Shown here: piece by piece, positions 1-6,751 of the stretch | Numbering within the stretch: position 1 is the stretch's first letter | Layout of the letters: every line of letters starts with the position of its first letter | Assembly: GCF_014384895.1 (NCBI RefSeq) | Contig: NZ_JACRSQ010000050.1 | Coordinates: forward strand, 1-12,330 | Reading direction: 5' to 3' | DNA: 12,330 nt | Source: Bianquea renquensis | GTDB lineage: Bacteria > Bacillota > Clostridia > Lachnospirales > Bianqueaceae | Program-made: the position numbers and the translations under genes | The notes under the pieces: model-generated | The model's database searches: none | The model's input: only the letters and a program-made list of their open reading frames with translations | Told to the model about the DNA's origin: nothing

Positions 1-259
1 TGGCGATAGACATTATACCAGAAAAGGGAGGTCAATGCTCTTTTTATAGCAAATTTCCCTTAAAATCAAGGTTTTTATTAGATTTTGCAACAAAAAAACA
101 GGTAGTTTTTGACACTACCTATTAAGTGCCGGAGGGATAAAAAATGAAACGACAAAAATTCCTTCTCATTGGCAATCATAATAACAGGAGCTTCAAAACC
201 GGGGCGCTGTGTATGGATAGTCCGCTGCTCGGCACGGGGAACAATCACAAGTTACGTTG
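1..259. other. Leading non-genic stretch with one inverted repeat and one short ORF
   Basis: No recognisable gene lies in this A+T-rich stretch. A perfect 7-bp inverted repeat (AGGTAGT at 100-106, ACTACCT at 114-120, 7-nt loop) is not followed by a T run, so it is not an obvious terminator and could be an operator or a remnant. A 39-codon ORF (144-263) follows a GGAGGG Shine-Dalgarno-like sequence (131-136), but its stop codon overlaps the -35 box of the next promoter and its product resembles nothing I know. Confidence 0.4.
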
Positions 260-288
260 TTGACATCATAGCATATAAAAAGTATAAT
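260..288 (+). promoter_or_regulatory. Consensus sigma-A promoter of the toxin-antitoxin pair
   Basis: TTGACA (260-265) and TATAAT (283-288) are separated by exactly 17 bp, a full consensus match. It lies about 40 bp before the antitoxin start. A GAATATT heptamer occurs at 296-302 and again at 332-338, flanking the ribosome binding site. Such a pair could be an autoregulatory operator, as is usual for these modules, but the repeat is too short to be sure. Confidence 0.85.
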
Positions 289-329
289 ATGGCTAGAATA
301 TTACTATTACGTTTAAAGGGGGGATTTCC

Positions 330-617
330 ATGAATATTCGTCCGTCCGCGGCAATCCGTCAAAACTACAACGAGATTGCCGAGCAGTGTCGCAAGACCGC
401 AGAGCCGGTTTTCCTGACTAAAAACGGCGAGGGGGACCTGGTCGTAATGGATATAGAAACTTATAACCGGCGGGAAAAAATGTTAAAGCTCAGAGAGGAA
501 CTGCTGGCTGTCGAAGAGGACAGAATCCATGGCATGAAGGGCTATTCCGTTGATGAAGTAGCCGCTATGATGCGTGATGCAATCAAGGGGGCGGCAGACC
601 ATGGAACAGCAGAATAG
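330..617 (+). CDS. Type II antitoxin, Phd/YefM family
   Basis: This 95-residue protein has the Phd/YefM layout. An N-terminal DNA-binding part begins MNIRPSAAIRQNYNEIAEQC and runs into the characteristic 'PVFLTKNGEGDLVVMDIETY' strand-helix (about residues 26-45). A charged helical C-terminal tail would wrap the toxin. Antitoxins of this family neutralise a RelE/ParE-fold toxin and, with it, repress their own promoter. The start is set by AAAGGGGGG about 6 nt upstream. The 3' end overlaps the downstream toxin gene by 17 bases, which is typical of coupled translation. The gene ends in TAG, which matters for judging the TAG in the kinase further on. Family assignment is confident; the exact subfamily is not. 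Confidence 0.88.
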   Translation: MNIRPSAAIRQNYNEIAEQCRKTAEPVFLTKNGEGDLVVMDIETYNRREKMLKLREELLAVEEDRIHGMKGYSVDEVAAMMRDAIKGAADHGTAE

Positions 618-918
618 ATACCGTGTGATTGTGTCAGGAAAGGCAACGCAGATGCTTGTTTCCCATGCTGCATTTCTGGCACAGGCCAGCCTTAAAGCAG
701 CCGAGCAGCTAACGGTCGAATTTGAAAAGACTGCCAAATCATTGGAATTTATGCCCCAGAGATGTCCGTGGCTCACAGCGGAATATTTCCCTAAAAATGC
801 TTATCGATATATCCTGTTTGAAAAACGCTATATGATTATTTTTCAAATCACAGATGATGTGGTCTATGCGGATTATGTGGTGGATTGCAGACAGGATTAC
901 AGTTGGATGATTCGCTGA
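601..918 (+). CDS. Type II toxin, RelE/ParE superfamily
   Basis: A 105-residue protein whose pattern fits the RelE/ParE fold: an N-terminal beta strand (YRVIVSGKA), two helices, then 'LEFMPQRCPWLTAEYFPKNAYRYILFEKRYMIIFQI', the usual central sheet with an arginine/tyrosine-rich face, and a last strand 'VVYADYVVDCRQD'. RelE-type members cleave mRNA on the ribosome and ParE-type members poison gyrase; the sequence alone does not decide which. I prefer the ATG at 601 over the in-frame ATG at 574 because AAGGGGG (585-591) lies 9 nt before it and the protein then has normal family length. The overlap with the antitoxin and the terminator right behind define a two-gene operon, common on mobile or accessory DNA. 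Confidence 0.85.
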   Translation: MEQQNRYRVIVSGKATQMLVSHAAFLAQASLKAAEQLTVEFEKTAKSLEFMPQRCPWLTAEYFPKNAYRYILFEKRYMIIFQITDDVVYADYVVDCRQDYSWMIR

Positions 919-936
919 CAATAGAATTATGATTTG

Positions 937-970
937 AAATCGTCGCTTGTTACAGGCGGCGATTTTTTTT
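937..970 (+). terminator. Rho-independent terminator of the toxin-antitoxin operon
   Basis: A 10-bp stem (937-946 with 956-965, one G-U pair) closes a 9-nt loop and runs into eight T residues (963-970). It lies 19 bases after the toxin stop codon. Confidence 0.85.
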
Positions 971-1171
971 GTAGCAAGATAACTTCGGGCTAAAATCGAG
1001 CTGTTGACAATCCTATTTTCCGTCCGTTCATTATGGTACAATGGAAAAAGAACCGTTTTGACGGATTCCACTCATATAAAAGCGAATGCCTCCGCCAAAA
1101 AACGTTGTCGGTTAGGGACAGGCCCGCAAACGCCCCCGCACAAATTTATTGTGAGAGTATTCCTTTTCATA
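971..1171 (+). other. Intergenic stretch with a possible extended -10 promoter
   Basis: No convincing gene is seen between the toxin terminator and the kinase promoter. TGGTACAAT (1034-1042) fits an extended -10 element. The perfect TTGACA at 1004-1009 is 27 bp away from it, too far for one promoter. If active, it would make a second, longer leader transcript for the kinase gene. Confidence 0.35.
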
Positions 1172-1201
1172 TTGACAAGGATTCGCCATGATCGATATAA
1201 T
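1172..1201 (+). promoter_or_regulatory. Strong promoter of the kinase/binding-protein operon
   Basis: TTGACA (1172-1177) and TATAAT (1196-1201) are perfect hexamers with an 18-bp spacer. Transcription should begin near 1208, giving a leader of about 185 nt before the kinase start. A tandem 8-bp repeat, GGAAATGC twice without a gap (1211-1226), lies just past the expected start point and could be a regulator site. Confidence 0.85.
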
Positions 1202-1207
1202 AGTGTA

Positions 1208-1393
1208 GGTGGAAATGCGGAAATGCAGTGGTATACGTATGGAGTACGATCAATCGTTGAGGATGGGGACTGTGGTAGTGTGAAAAATAAGCTCCATCGC
1301 GTACTTTTCACACGGCAATTTGTGCCGGAGCGTCACAAATTGCTCTGATGGCAGAATTCGACCCGTCGCTAGCGCTCCAGAATGGAGAGTATT
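1208..1393 (+). promoter_or_regulatory. Structured 5' leader of the kinase operon
   Basis: Two perfect hairpins stand almost back to back. The first pairs GTGTGAAAA (1278-1286) with TTTTCACAC (1305-1313) around an 18-nt loop. The second pairs GCAATTTGTG (1315-1324) with CACAAATTGC (1334-1343) around 9 nt. Competing pairings exist: AGTACG (1243-1248) with CGTACT (1300-1305), and GGAGCG (1327-1332, in the loop of hairpin two) with CGCTCC (1373-1378), just before the ribosome binding site GGAG at 1384-1387. That arrangement could control translation. I see no motif of a riboswitch class I know. Alternatively, the second palindrome is a protein operator in DNA. Confidence 0.5.
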
Positions 1394-2563
1394 ATGAAAA
1401 AAAGGAGACGGAACATCATTCTCTATGTGGTGGCGCTGGCATTTGTCGTCATTTCCATAGGGGCCTATATCGGGCAGCTGAACAGGATGATTTCCAACAA
1501 TATGATTCTGAATATGGAGGAGCTTGCCCAGCACGATGTCCAGTCCATTCAATCTTCCCTTGGGACAAATCTGAATCGGCTGGAATTTATCGGACAGAGA
1601 CTGCAAATCTACGATTGCGATACGATCACAAAGGTACAGGAGCTCCTCAATCTAGAGCGGACGACCAGCTTGTTTGACGCCATCTATCTGCTCGATGAAG
1701 ATGGGCGGCTCTACACGGACAGTTTTCTGATTCAGGAGACGGACAAGCATCAATATGGTGCGTTTCTAAATATGGAACAGGATCACTTCGTCTTCCGCAA
1801 TGATGAACAGCCGGGAATATTGGAGACTCGGAAGGAAACCGTGCTCTATGGCGTGCGCATGGATGGCCTGGAGGTGGAGGGGGTTCGCTTTGTCGCCATT
1901 CTGGGGCAGTGCAGCATCACATCGATTCAAAATCAGCTGCGAATTGACAGCTTTGGGGGACGAGGATTCAGCAGCGTGATCGATTCAAATGGATATTATA
2001 TCGTCAATATCAATCGAACTGACAGCTTCAACCAGCGGGATAATTTCTTCGAGCAGCTTGACAGCGGAACGTTTAAGAAAGACGGCAGCGCGGAGTCGAT
2101 ACGCAAGGGAATTGCGGAGAATACATTTTTCATCGTATCGTATACGGATGAGGACGGCGGAGAGCGAATGCTGGGTTTCTCAGCGATTGAGGGAACCGAC
2201 TGGACATTTGTGATTTCCGTGTCCACCGATGTATTCAAGGAACAGAGCCGCAATTTCATTTTGCTAACTGCGGTTATGCTGACGGTTGTGGTTCTGGCCC
2301 TTGTGGGCATGAGCGGTTTGCTCTACCGATCCAAACAGCGGACCGTAGAAGCCCATGCCAAGGCAAAGGCCAGAAGCGATTTTCTGTCCACCATGAGTCA
2401 TGAGATTCGCACGCCGCTCAACGGGATCATCGGCTTGAACCATCTAATGTCAAAAAGCCTAGAGGATCGGGAAAAGTTAACGGAATATATCCACAAGATG
2501 GGCAACACAGCCCAATATCTTCTGGCCCTAGTCAATGACATTCTGGATATTTCCAAGTTGTAG
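1394..2563 (+). CDS. Hybrid sensor histidine kinase, N-terminal part up to an in-frame TAG
   Basis: Sensor and dimerisation part of a membrane hybrid kinase. Residues 7-27 form a first membrane segment after a basic MKKRRR start. Residues of about 28-286 form an extracellular sensor, Cache/PAS-like by general pattern. Residues 288-310 form the second membrane segment. The HisKA domain carries 'SDFLSTMSHEIRTPLN' with the phosphorylated His336. The ATG at 1394 is chosen over the one at 1382 because GGAG (1384-1387) is 6 nt upstream of it and 1382 has no such site. Codon 390 (2561-2563) is TAG, falling in 'DILDISKL*AGKLDL', where relatives have Glu (GAG), so one base change explains it. Reading on in the same frame gives a complete 704-residue kinase. 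If terminated here, the product senses and dimerises but cannot bind ATP. Confidence 0.85.
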   Translation: MKKRRRNIILYVVALAFVVISIGAYIGQLNRMISNNMILNMEELAQHDVQSIQSSLGTNLNRLEFIGQRLQIYDCDTITKVQELLNLERTTSLFDAIYLLDEDGRLYTDSFLIQETDKHQYGAFLNMEQDHFVFRNDEQPGILETRKETVLYGVRMDGLEVEGVRFVAILGQCSITSIQNQLRIDSFGGRGFSSVIDSNGYYIVNINRTDSFNQRDNFFEQLDSGTFKKDGSAESIRKGIAENTFFIVSYTDEDGGERMLGFSAIEGTDWTFVISVSTDVFKEQSRNFILLTAVMLTVVVLALVGMSGLLYRSKQRTVEAHAKAKARSDFLSTMSHEIRTPLNGIIGLNHLMSKSLEDREKLTEYIHKMGNTAQYLLALVNDILDISKL

Positions 2564-2608
2564 GCAGGCAAGCTAGACCTGGCCAACGAGAATTTTTGCC
2601 TTATCTCT

Positions 2609-3508
2609 ATGCTGGACAATCTGTGGTCCATGCAGCGGGATACCATCTGCACTCGGGGCATCAGCTTTACCATAGAAAAAGACATCCCCTATCCCTGTAT
2701 CGTTGGGGATGAGGTTCGCGTTAAGCAGGTGCTGATGAATATTCTCAGCAACGCGGCAAAATTTACATCCGAAGGCGGCCGTATCACGGTTACTGTGACG
2801 CAGCAGGCGGGAGAGGATCACACAGTCACCACCCGTTTCCGCGTACAGGATACAGGCTGTGGCATGAGCAAAGAATTCCTAAACCATATTTTTGACACAT
2901 TTACCCAGGAGCGCAACAAGATCAGCAGCAGCCAAAAAGGAACTGGGCTGGGAATGTCCATCAGCTATCTCCTGATGAAGCAAATGGGCGGTGACATCCT
3001 GGTGGAAAGCGAACTGGACAAGGGCAGCTGCTTTACGGTAGTCCTTCCGGCAGCGATCTGCGAGAAGAAACCTCTGGATGTAGTAAAGGAGACCGCCCCG
3101 CTGCTGGAGGATAAGGAGCTGCTTTCACCCAGTAAGAGGCACAATATTCTGGTGGTGGAGGACAATGAACTGAATGCAGAAATTTTGCTGGAGATTTTGA
3201 GGGAAGAAGGTTTCACCGTCACCCATGCGGAGGATGGCCAAAAGGCATTGCAAGCATTTCAGGCTTCGCAGCTGGGCGAGTTCGACGTCATCCTTATGGA
3301 CGTACAGATGCAAGTTATGAATGGCTATGAGGCAGCTAAAGCGATTCGCGGGCTGGACCGGCCAGACGCCAAAACGGTCAAAATCTTTGCCTGCACGGCG
3401 AACTTCTTTAGGGAGGATCGGGAGCGTGCCATCGAAAGCGGCATGGACGATTTTCTGACCAAACCTATCGATGTCGCAGCGCTGCTAAAAAAACTCGGGG
3501 AGGTGTAA
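2609..3508 (+). CDS. Hybrid histidine kinase, C-terminal part (HATPase_c and receiver), same frame after the TAG
   Basis: This is the continuation of the gene at 1394, in the same frame (codons 406-704 of the whole). It holds an intact ATPase domain: N box 'VLMNILSNAAKF' (about 445-456), G1 box DTGCGM (486-491) and G2 box GTGLGMS (516-522). A receiver domain follows (about 583-704), with acidic pair E589/D590, phosphoacceptor D636 in 'DVILMDVQM', T668 and K690. The ATG at 2609 merely opens the next stretch and has no ribosome binding site, so independent translation is unlikely. The absence of any further stop or frameshift says that selection held until very recently, or that full-length protein is still made. 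The stop lies 3 bases before the next gene, implying one operon. Treat 1394-3508 as one gene, possibly a pseudogene. Confidence 0.82.
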   Translation: MLDNLWSMQRDTICTRGISFTIEKDIPYPCIVGDEVRVKQVLMNILSNAAKFTSEGGRITVTVTQQAGEDHTVTTRFRVQDTGCGMSKEFLNHIFDTFTQERNKISSSQKGTGLGMSISYLLMKQMGGDILVESELDKGSCFTVVLPAAICEKKPLDVVKETAPLLEDKELLSPSKRHNILVVEDNELNAEILLEILREEGFTVTHAEDGQKALQAFQASQLGEFDVILMDVQMQVMNGYEAAKAIRGLDRPDAKTVKIFACTANFFREDRERAIESGMDDFLTKPIDVAALLKKLGEV

Positions 3509-3511
3509 CCG

Positions 3512-4840
3512 ATGCGAAAAAATAGAGGAGTGCGGATGGCCTTGTCTCTGGTGGCTGCAATGTCCATGGGACTGTTGGCTGGCTGCGACGCACAGCAAAA
3601 GGAGCAGGTGCATCTGACAGTAAAGACACCGGCCCTGTCGTCGGTCTCAGTCTGCGACCCGGAAATTGATAGCGCAGATGAATTTTTGGTGAAGATGGCG
3701 CGCGCCTTTGCTGCACAGTACAGGGATGCAGACGTTACCATCGACGTTGTCACATTTAGCCAGACGGGGGAGGACGGAGCCGTTACCGACTGCTTCGACA
3801 CGGAGAATGCCGTTGATGTGCTCTACGAAGGGTATTTCAACATGGCGACCTATATCCACACTGGCAGGGTCGTACCGCTGGATGACATAATCACCGACGA
3901 GATTCGCACAGACATTTCCGAAAGCACTTGGGCCATAAGCCAGATAGATGGTAAGACGTATATGATGCCATTTTTGAGCCTACAGAACGTTATGTCCTAT
4001 AACAAGGCCCTGTTTCGCGAGGCAGGGCTGGACGCATTCATCAGCGGCGAGGACGAGATTCAGACGTGGACGCTGGAGGAATGGGAGACGATTCTGAATA
4101 CGCTGGCGGAAAGATTGCCGGCAGGCAAATACCCTATGATGATGTATGCAAAAAATAATCAGGGCGACACGCATATTATGACCCTATTGCGCAGTCATGG
4201 CAGCGGCTTTTTCAATGAAAAGGGCAAGCTGAATTTGAACACGGAGGAGGGGATCGCCGCTCTCCAATGGCTAAAGGACGGCTACGACAGGGGATGGTTT
4301 CCCCCTAAGTGCGAGAATCTGGAAATTATTGATGCCGCGAATTTGTTTCGCAACGGCCAGCTGGCATTGTATGTATCCAATAATGCGCTTGTCTCGGTGT
4401 ATCCTCATCTCGAAATCGGCTATGTAAACTTTCCAAGCCAGAGCGGCGATGGCTATGCCACGTCTTTCGTTACCGGCTTCGAGGTGTTTGACAATGGGGA
4501 TGAGATGAAGGTCAAGGTTGGAAAGGATTTTGTGAAATTTATTTACCAACACGAGGAATGGCTGGATTACTCGGCAGGAGGCATCCCTGCCAGCAGCAGA
4601 GTGACGGAGAAGTATAAAGATCAGATCTTTATGCTGGATGCATTCCACCGCAACAATGAGAACGCGGTAGACTTCACCGCCAACAATCCAAACTGGCGCG
4701 GTGTCCGGGCCGTCTTTTTCCCGCATATCCAAGACCTGTTGCGGGGGGACAAAACAGCGGCGGAGGTTGCGGCGGCGCTGGATGCGGACTGCAATGCGGC
4801 CATTGAGGCGGGATATAAGAATAGCACTCTGCATCAATAA
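3512..4840 (+). CDS. Extracellular solute-binding lipoprotein (ABC-type, family 1)
   Basis: A 442-residue lipoprotein. A basic start and hydrophobic stretch lead to the lipobox LLAGC, so Cys25 should be lipidated and anchor the protein outside the membrane. The rest matches carbohydrate-type family 1 binding proteins: 'MPFLSLQNVMSYNKALFREAGL' (split here: MPFLSLQNVM, then SYNKALFREAGL), 'WTLEEWETILNTL', and a late 'GFEVFDNG' to 'GKDFVKFIY' segment. Length is normal for the family. GGAGGTG lies just before the start, inside the end of the kinase gene. No permease or ATPase gene is present in the window, so the protein may serve as a ligand-presenting partner of the neighbouring kinase rather than a transporter part. 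That role is inference from context; the ligand (sugar or other) cannot be read from the sequence. Confidence 0.87.
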   Translation: MRKNRGVRMALSLVAAMSMGLLAGCDAQQKEQVHLTVKTPALSSVSVCDPEIDSADEFLVKMARAFAAQYRDADVTIDVVTFSQTGEDGAVTDCFDTENAVDVLYEGYFNMATYIHTGRVVPLDDIITDEIRTDISESTWAISQIDGKTYMMPFLSLQNVMSYNKALFREAGLDAFISGEDEIQTWTLEEWETILNTLAERLPAGKYPMMMYAKNNQGDTHIMTLLRSHGSGFFNEKGKLNLNTEEGIAALQWLKDGYDRGWFPPKCENLEIIDAANLFRNGQLALYVSNNALVSVYPHLEIGYVNFPSQSGDGYATSFVTGFEVFDNGDEMKVKVGKDFVKFIYQHEEWLDYSAGGIPASSRVTEKYKDQIFMLDAFHRNNENAVDFTANNPNWRGVRAVFFPHIQDLLRGDKTAAEVAAALDADCNAAIEAGYKNSTLHQ

Positions 4841-4873
4841 TGGATTCTAAACCGTTGCCTTTTCTTCAGGTGC

Positions 4874-5245
4874 TCAGTTTGTGCCAGTATTTTCTGCCTG
4901 CATGGAGCGAATTGCGGAGATTGTCTCCCCATAGTCCCGCCTGACGTCGTCAAAATATTTGTCTGCGTTCTCATCAAATTTGCGGAGACGAAGCGCTTCG
5001 GTCAGGTTGTGGCTGGACTCCCCGAGTCTTGTGAATCCGAGGCTCAAACACACGCCCTTTAAGGTATGCGCCGCGCGGAAAGCTTCCTCGGCCTTCCTCT
5101 CTTCCATGGAATCGCAAAGTGTTTGATAATTGGTGTCATGTAGAAACATGGTGAGGAATTTATTCACCCGGGCTTCTGTGACAAGGCGGCTGACCACACC
5201 TTCATAATCGCCGCCAATTGCCTCATAACATGCTTTGAGTGTCAT
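4874..5245 (-). CDS. HPt domain phosphotransfer protein
   Basis: A 123-residue, all-helical protein with the HPt signature 'AFRAAHTLKGVCLSLGFTRL'; His60 in AHTLKG is the expected phosphorylated residue. It has no other domain. Free HPt proteins pass phosphate from the receiver of a hybrid kinase to a final response regulator. The hybrid kinase at 1394-3508 carries a receiver but no HPt domain, so this protein would complete its relay. It is convergent with the binding-protein gene, only 33 bases apart, and no clear terminator is seen between them. AAAGGAG about 8 nt upstream fixes the start. The HPt call is strong; partnership with the neighbouring kinase is inferred from context. Confidence 0.85.
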   Translation of the reverse strand: MTLKACYEAIGGDYEGVVSRLVTEARVNKFLTMFLHDTNYQTLCDSMEERKAEEAFRAAHTLKGVCLSLGFTRLGESSHNLTEALRLRKFDENADKYFDDVRRDYGETISAIRSMQAENTGTN

Positions 5246-5372
5246 AGTTTTGCTCCTTTCTGTAATTGATTTTCTATGCCTTCTAAAATCTATTCTATGT
5301 CAAAAAAGAGGATCGTGACTTCGACTTCTTTTCAAATTTACTCCCCAAATTCATTAAACTGTGATATACTAC

Positions 5373-5401
5373 TATATGGTATTTATAACAGAACAAGTCA
5401 A
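5373..5401 (-). promoter_or_regulatory. Weak candidate promoter for the HPt gene
   Basis: On the minus strand TTGACT (5396-5401) and CATATA (5373-5378) are 17 bp apart. The -35 box is good and the -10 is poor. The 202-base gap to the upstream DUF6514-like gene shows no other gene. Co-transcription from that gene remains possible. Confidence 0.3.
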
Positions 5402-5447
5402 TCAAATCCATACAATACAGTGACCCACAGCTCCCCAGTTTGTCTAT

Positions 5448-5675
5448 TTAGTGAGCGATTGCGTCTTCTATTACATCTGCGAGGTGAACCAAAGATAGCT
5501 TATGTAAATTACACCTTTGGACAAGAGCCTCTGCATCATTTCTGTTCAGAAATACATCAGAGACGGATACAACGTGCTTTCCGGATTTGTCGTGATACGC
5601 GCATATTCCAAAAGCTGTATAAATTCCGACATCAGGATGATGCAGACTCTCTTCTATTACTTTAAAGCTTATCAT
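5448..5675 (-). CDS. Small DUF6514-like protein
   Basis: A 75-residue protein running from MISFKVIEE to VIEDAIAH. Its pattern is an N-terminal strand, 'VGIYTAFGICAYHDKSGKHV', 'VSDVFLNRNDAEALVQRCN', then 'LSLVHLADVIEDAI'. This recalls the DUF6514 small proteins of Clostridia, whose function is unknown to me. The Met at 5675 is preferred over the upstream one at 5720 because AAAGGAG lies 8 nt before it and the conserved part begins there. A minus-strand TATAAT (5706-5711) with no good -35 sits in front. It is codirectional with the HPt gene and divergent from the LytTR regulator. No role in the signalling block can be claimed. Confidence 0.7.
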   Translation of the reverse strand: MISFKVIEESLHHPDVGIYTAFGICAYHDKSGKHVVSVSDVFLNRNDAEALVQRCNLHKLSLVHLADVIEDAIAH

Positions 5676-5741
5676 GTTGCGTGCTCCTTTCCTTTTATTG
5701 TCAGTATTATAGCTGTACAATTGAGCAAAAGGGGACTTTCG

Positions 5742-5783
5742 ATGAAATTGAATGGTTTTTCATTGAATATGCAGTCTTTTTGA
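5742..5783 (+). CDS. Possible 13-codon leader peptide before the LytTR regulator
   Basis: ATG at 5742 follows AAAAGGGGA with good spacing and opens a 13-residue peptide MKLNGFSLNMQSF that stops 24 bases before the regulator start. The ribosome binding site is the main support. It could be a leader peptide or chance. A heptamer ATTGAAT occurs twice here (5747-5753 and 5762-5768). Confidence 0.2.
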   Translation: MKLNGFSLNMQSF

Positions 5784-5807
5784 TGGTATCTTTATGGGGG
5801 GATTATG

Positions 5808-6518
5808 ATGAAAATTGCAATTTGCGATGACAACTCACTGGATCGGGAGCTTATCTGCGATTTATTGCGCGTTTACTTCTCCGAAAAACCTTTTACATTA
5901 GAAATTGCACATTTTGAGAATGGGATCAATTTACTCCACGACATAGGGGATGGCAGCTTCTACGATATTATATTTCTTGACATTTATATGGACAGTCTTC
6001 TCGGGATTGATGTTGCGAAGCAGCTGAGAGACCGCGATTATCGTGGGGAGATCGTATTTGTAACGGCCTCTTCTGACTATGCGGTCGATGGATATGAAGT
6101 GCAGGCAAGCGCGTACCTGCTGAAACCGCACTCCTATGAAAAACTCAGTGCCGCCATGGATCATATTCTCAGAGGCAGGCGCAGCGAATGCATGTATTAT
6201 GTAAAACATAGAAAAGATGTGATTTGTATTCCATATAATGAAATTTTGTATGTGGAAAGCAGTAATTCAAAATGTATACTGCACCGTACAAATGGTACAT
6301 GTTACACTCTGTACAAGCAACTTGGCGATGTTGAAAGGGAATTAAAGGATATACGGTTTCTCCGCTGTCACCAAAGTTTTCTAGTCAATATGAACTGTAT
6401 TCAGCAGATCCATGACAGGCAGTTTGAGTTATCCACTGGGGATACGGTGTTGATTCGGCAACGGGACTTTAAAAATATCCGCCAGCAGTATCTGGATTAC
6501 ATAGAGGGAAAGGGATAA
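5808..6518 (+). CDS. LytTR-type (AgrA/LytR-like) response regulator
   Basis: A receiver domain at residues 1-120 has acidic pair D7/D8, phosphoacceptor D58 in 'DIIFLDIYM', T86 and K106 (YLLKPHS). A LytTR DNA-binding domain (about 130-234) has the usual 'EILYVESSNSKCILHR' strands and 'FLRCHQSFLVNMNCIQQI'. The length, about 236, is standard. Two adjacent ATGs exist; 5808 has the better distance from GGGGGG (5796-5801), 5805 is equally usable. No cognate HPK10-type kinase or signal peptide gene is adjacent, so it is an orphan. It is the only response regulator with an output domain in the window, so it is a candidate end point of the phosphorelay, although AgrA-type regulators usually take phosphate directly from a kinase. 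No terminator is visible behind it. Confidence 0.9.
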   Translation: MKIAICDDNSLDRELICDLLRVYFSEKPFTLEIAHFENGINLLHDIGDGSFYDIIFLDIYMDSLLGIDVAKQLRDRDYRGEIVFVTASSDYAVDGYEVQASAYLLKPHSYEKLSAAMDHILRGRRSECMYYVKHRKDVICIPYNEILYVESSNSKCILHRTNGTCYTLYKQLGDVERELKDIRFLRCHQSFLVNMNCIQQIHDRQFELSTGDTVLIRQRDFKNIRQQYLDYIEGKG

Positions 6519-6592
6519 GAACTAGCGATGTGCAAATAAGGCGGGCATCGCCACAAAGTGCTTTCAAAGGAAAAAACCGATGAGATCGTGAC

Positions 6593-6751
6593 TTTGGAGA
6601 TCACCTCCATATCTTTGACAGTTATATCAAGTATGCGATTAAATTTGCGGAAGCTCCGGTGATGGGTATGTCTCTCCATGAATATGCCCCAAACACCGAT
6701 GCGGCCAAAGCCTATGCTGACATTGCTCTTGAGGTGATGCGTTGTGGCTAA
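6593..6751 (+). pseudogene. C-terminal fragment of a ParA/Soj-type ATPase
   Basis: Only the last roughly 52 residues survive: 'FGDHLHIFDSYIKYAIKFAE', then 'GMSLHEYAPNTDAAKAYADI' and 'ALEVMRCG' before TAA. This is the typical end of ParA-type partition ATPases on mobile elements. A stop in the same frame (6581-6583) and the missing N-terminal Walker motif show truncation. Another frame just upstream (6540-6611) encodes 'KVLSKEKTDEIVTLEI', which could be a second scrap, perhaps of a ParB-like protein, so a rearrangement joint lies near 6590. The next ORF overlaps the end by 8 bases, as ParA and its partner often do. It is a relic of an integrated element. Confidence 0.6.

Noticed and set aside
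109..114. TTGACA as a -35 box
   Set aside because: No -10-like sequence occurs 16-18 bp downstream, and it lies in the loop and arm of the inverted repeat.
1004..1042. TTGACA with TACAAT as one promoter
   Set aside because: The spacing is 27 bp, too long for sigma-A. Only the extended -10 is kept as a weak candidate.
1004..1348. 114-codon ORF over the kinase promoter and leader
   Set aside because: It spans a consensus promoter and two perfect hairpins, has no ribosome binding site, and its composition is not protein-like.
2561..2563. TAG read as pyrrolysine
   Set aside because: The position is normally Glu, not a catalytic Pyl site, and several ordinary genes in the window use TAG as their stop. 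Kept only as a test under the kinase finding.
4271..4837. 188-codon ORF antisense to the binding-protein gene
   Set aside because: It lies wholly inside a well-supported lipoprotein gene and has no start signals.
5747..5768. ATTGAAT pair as a LytTR binding site
   Set aside because: The repeats are 15 bp apart start to start and do not match the usual LytTR direct-repeat spacing of about 21-23 bp.
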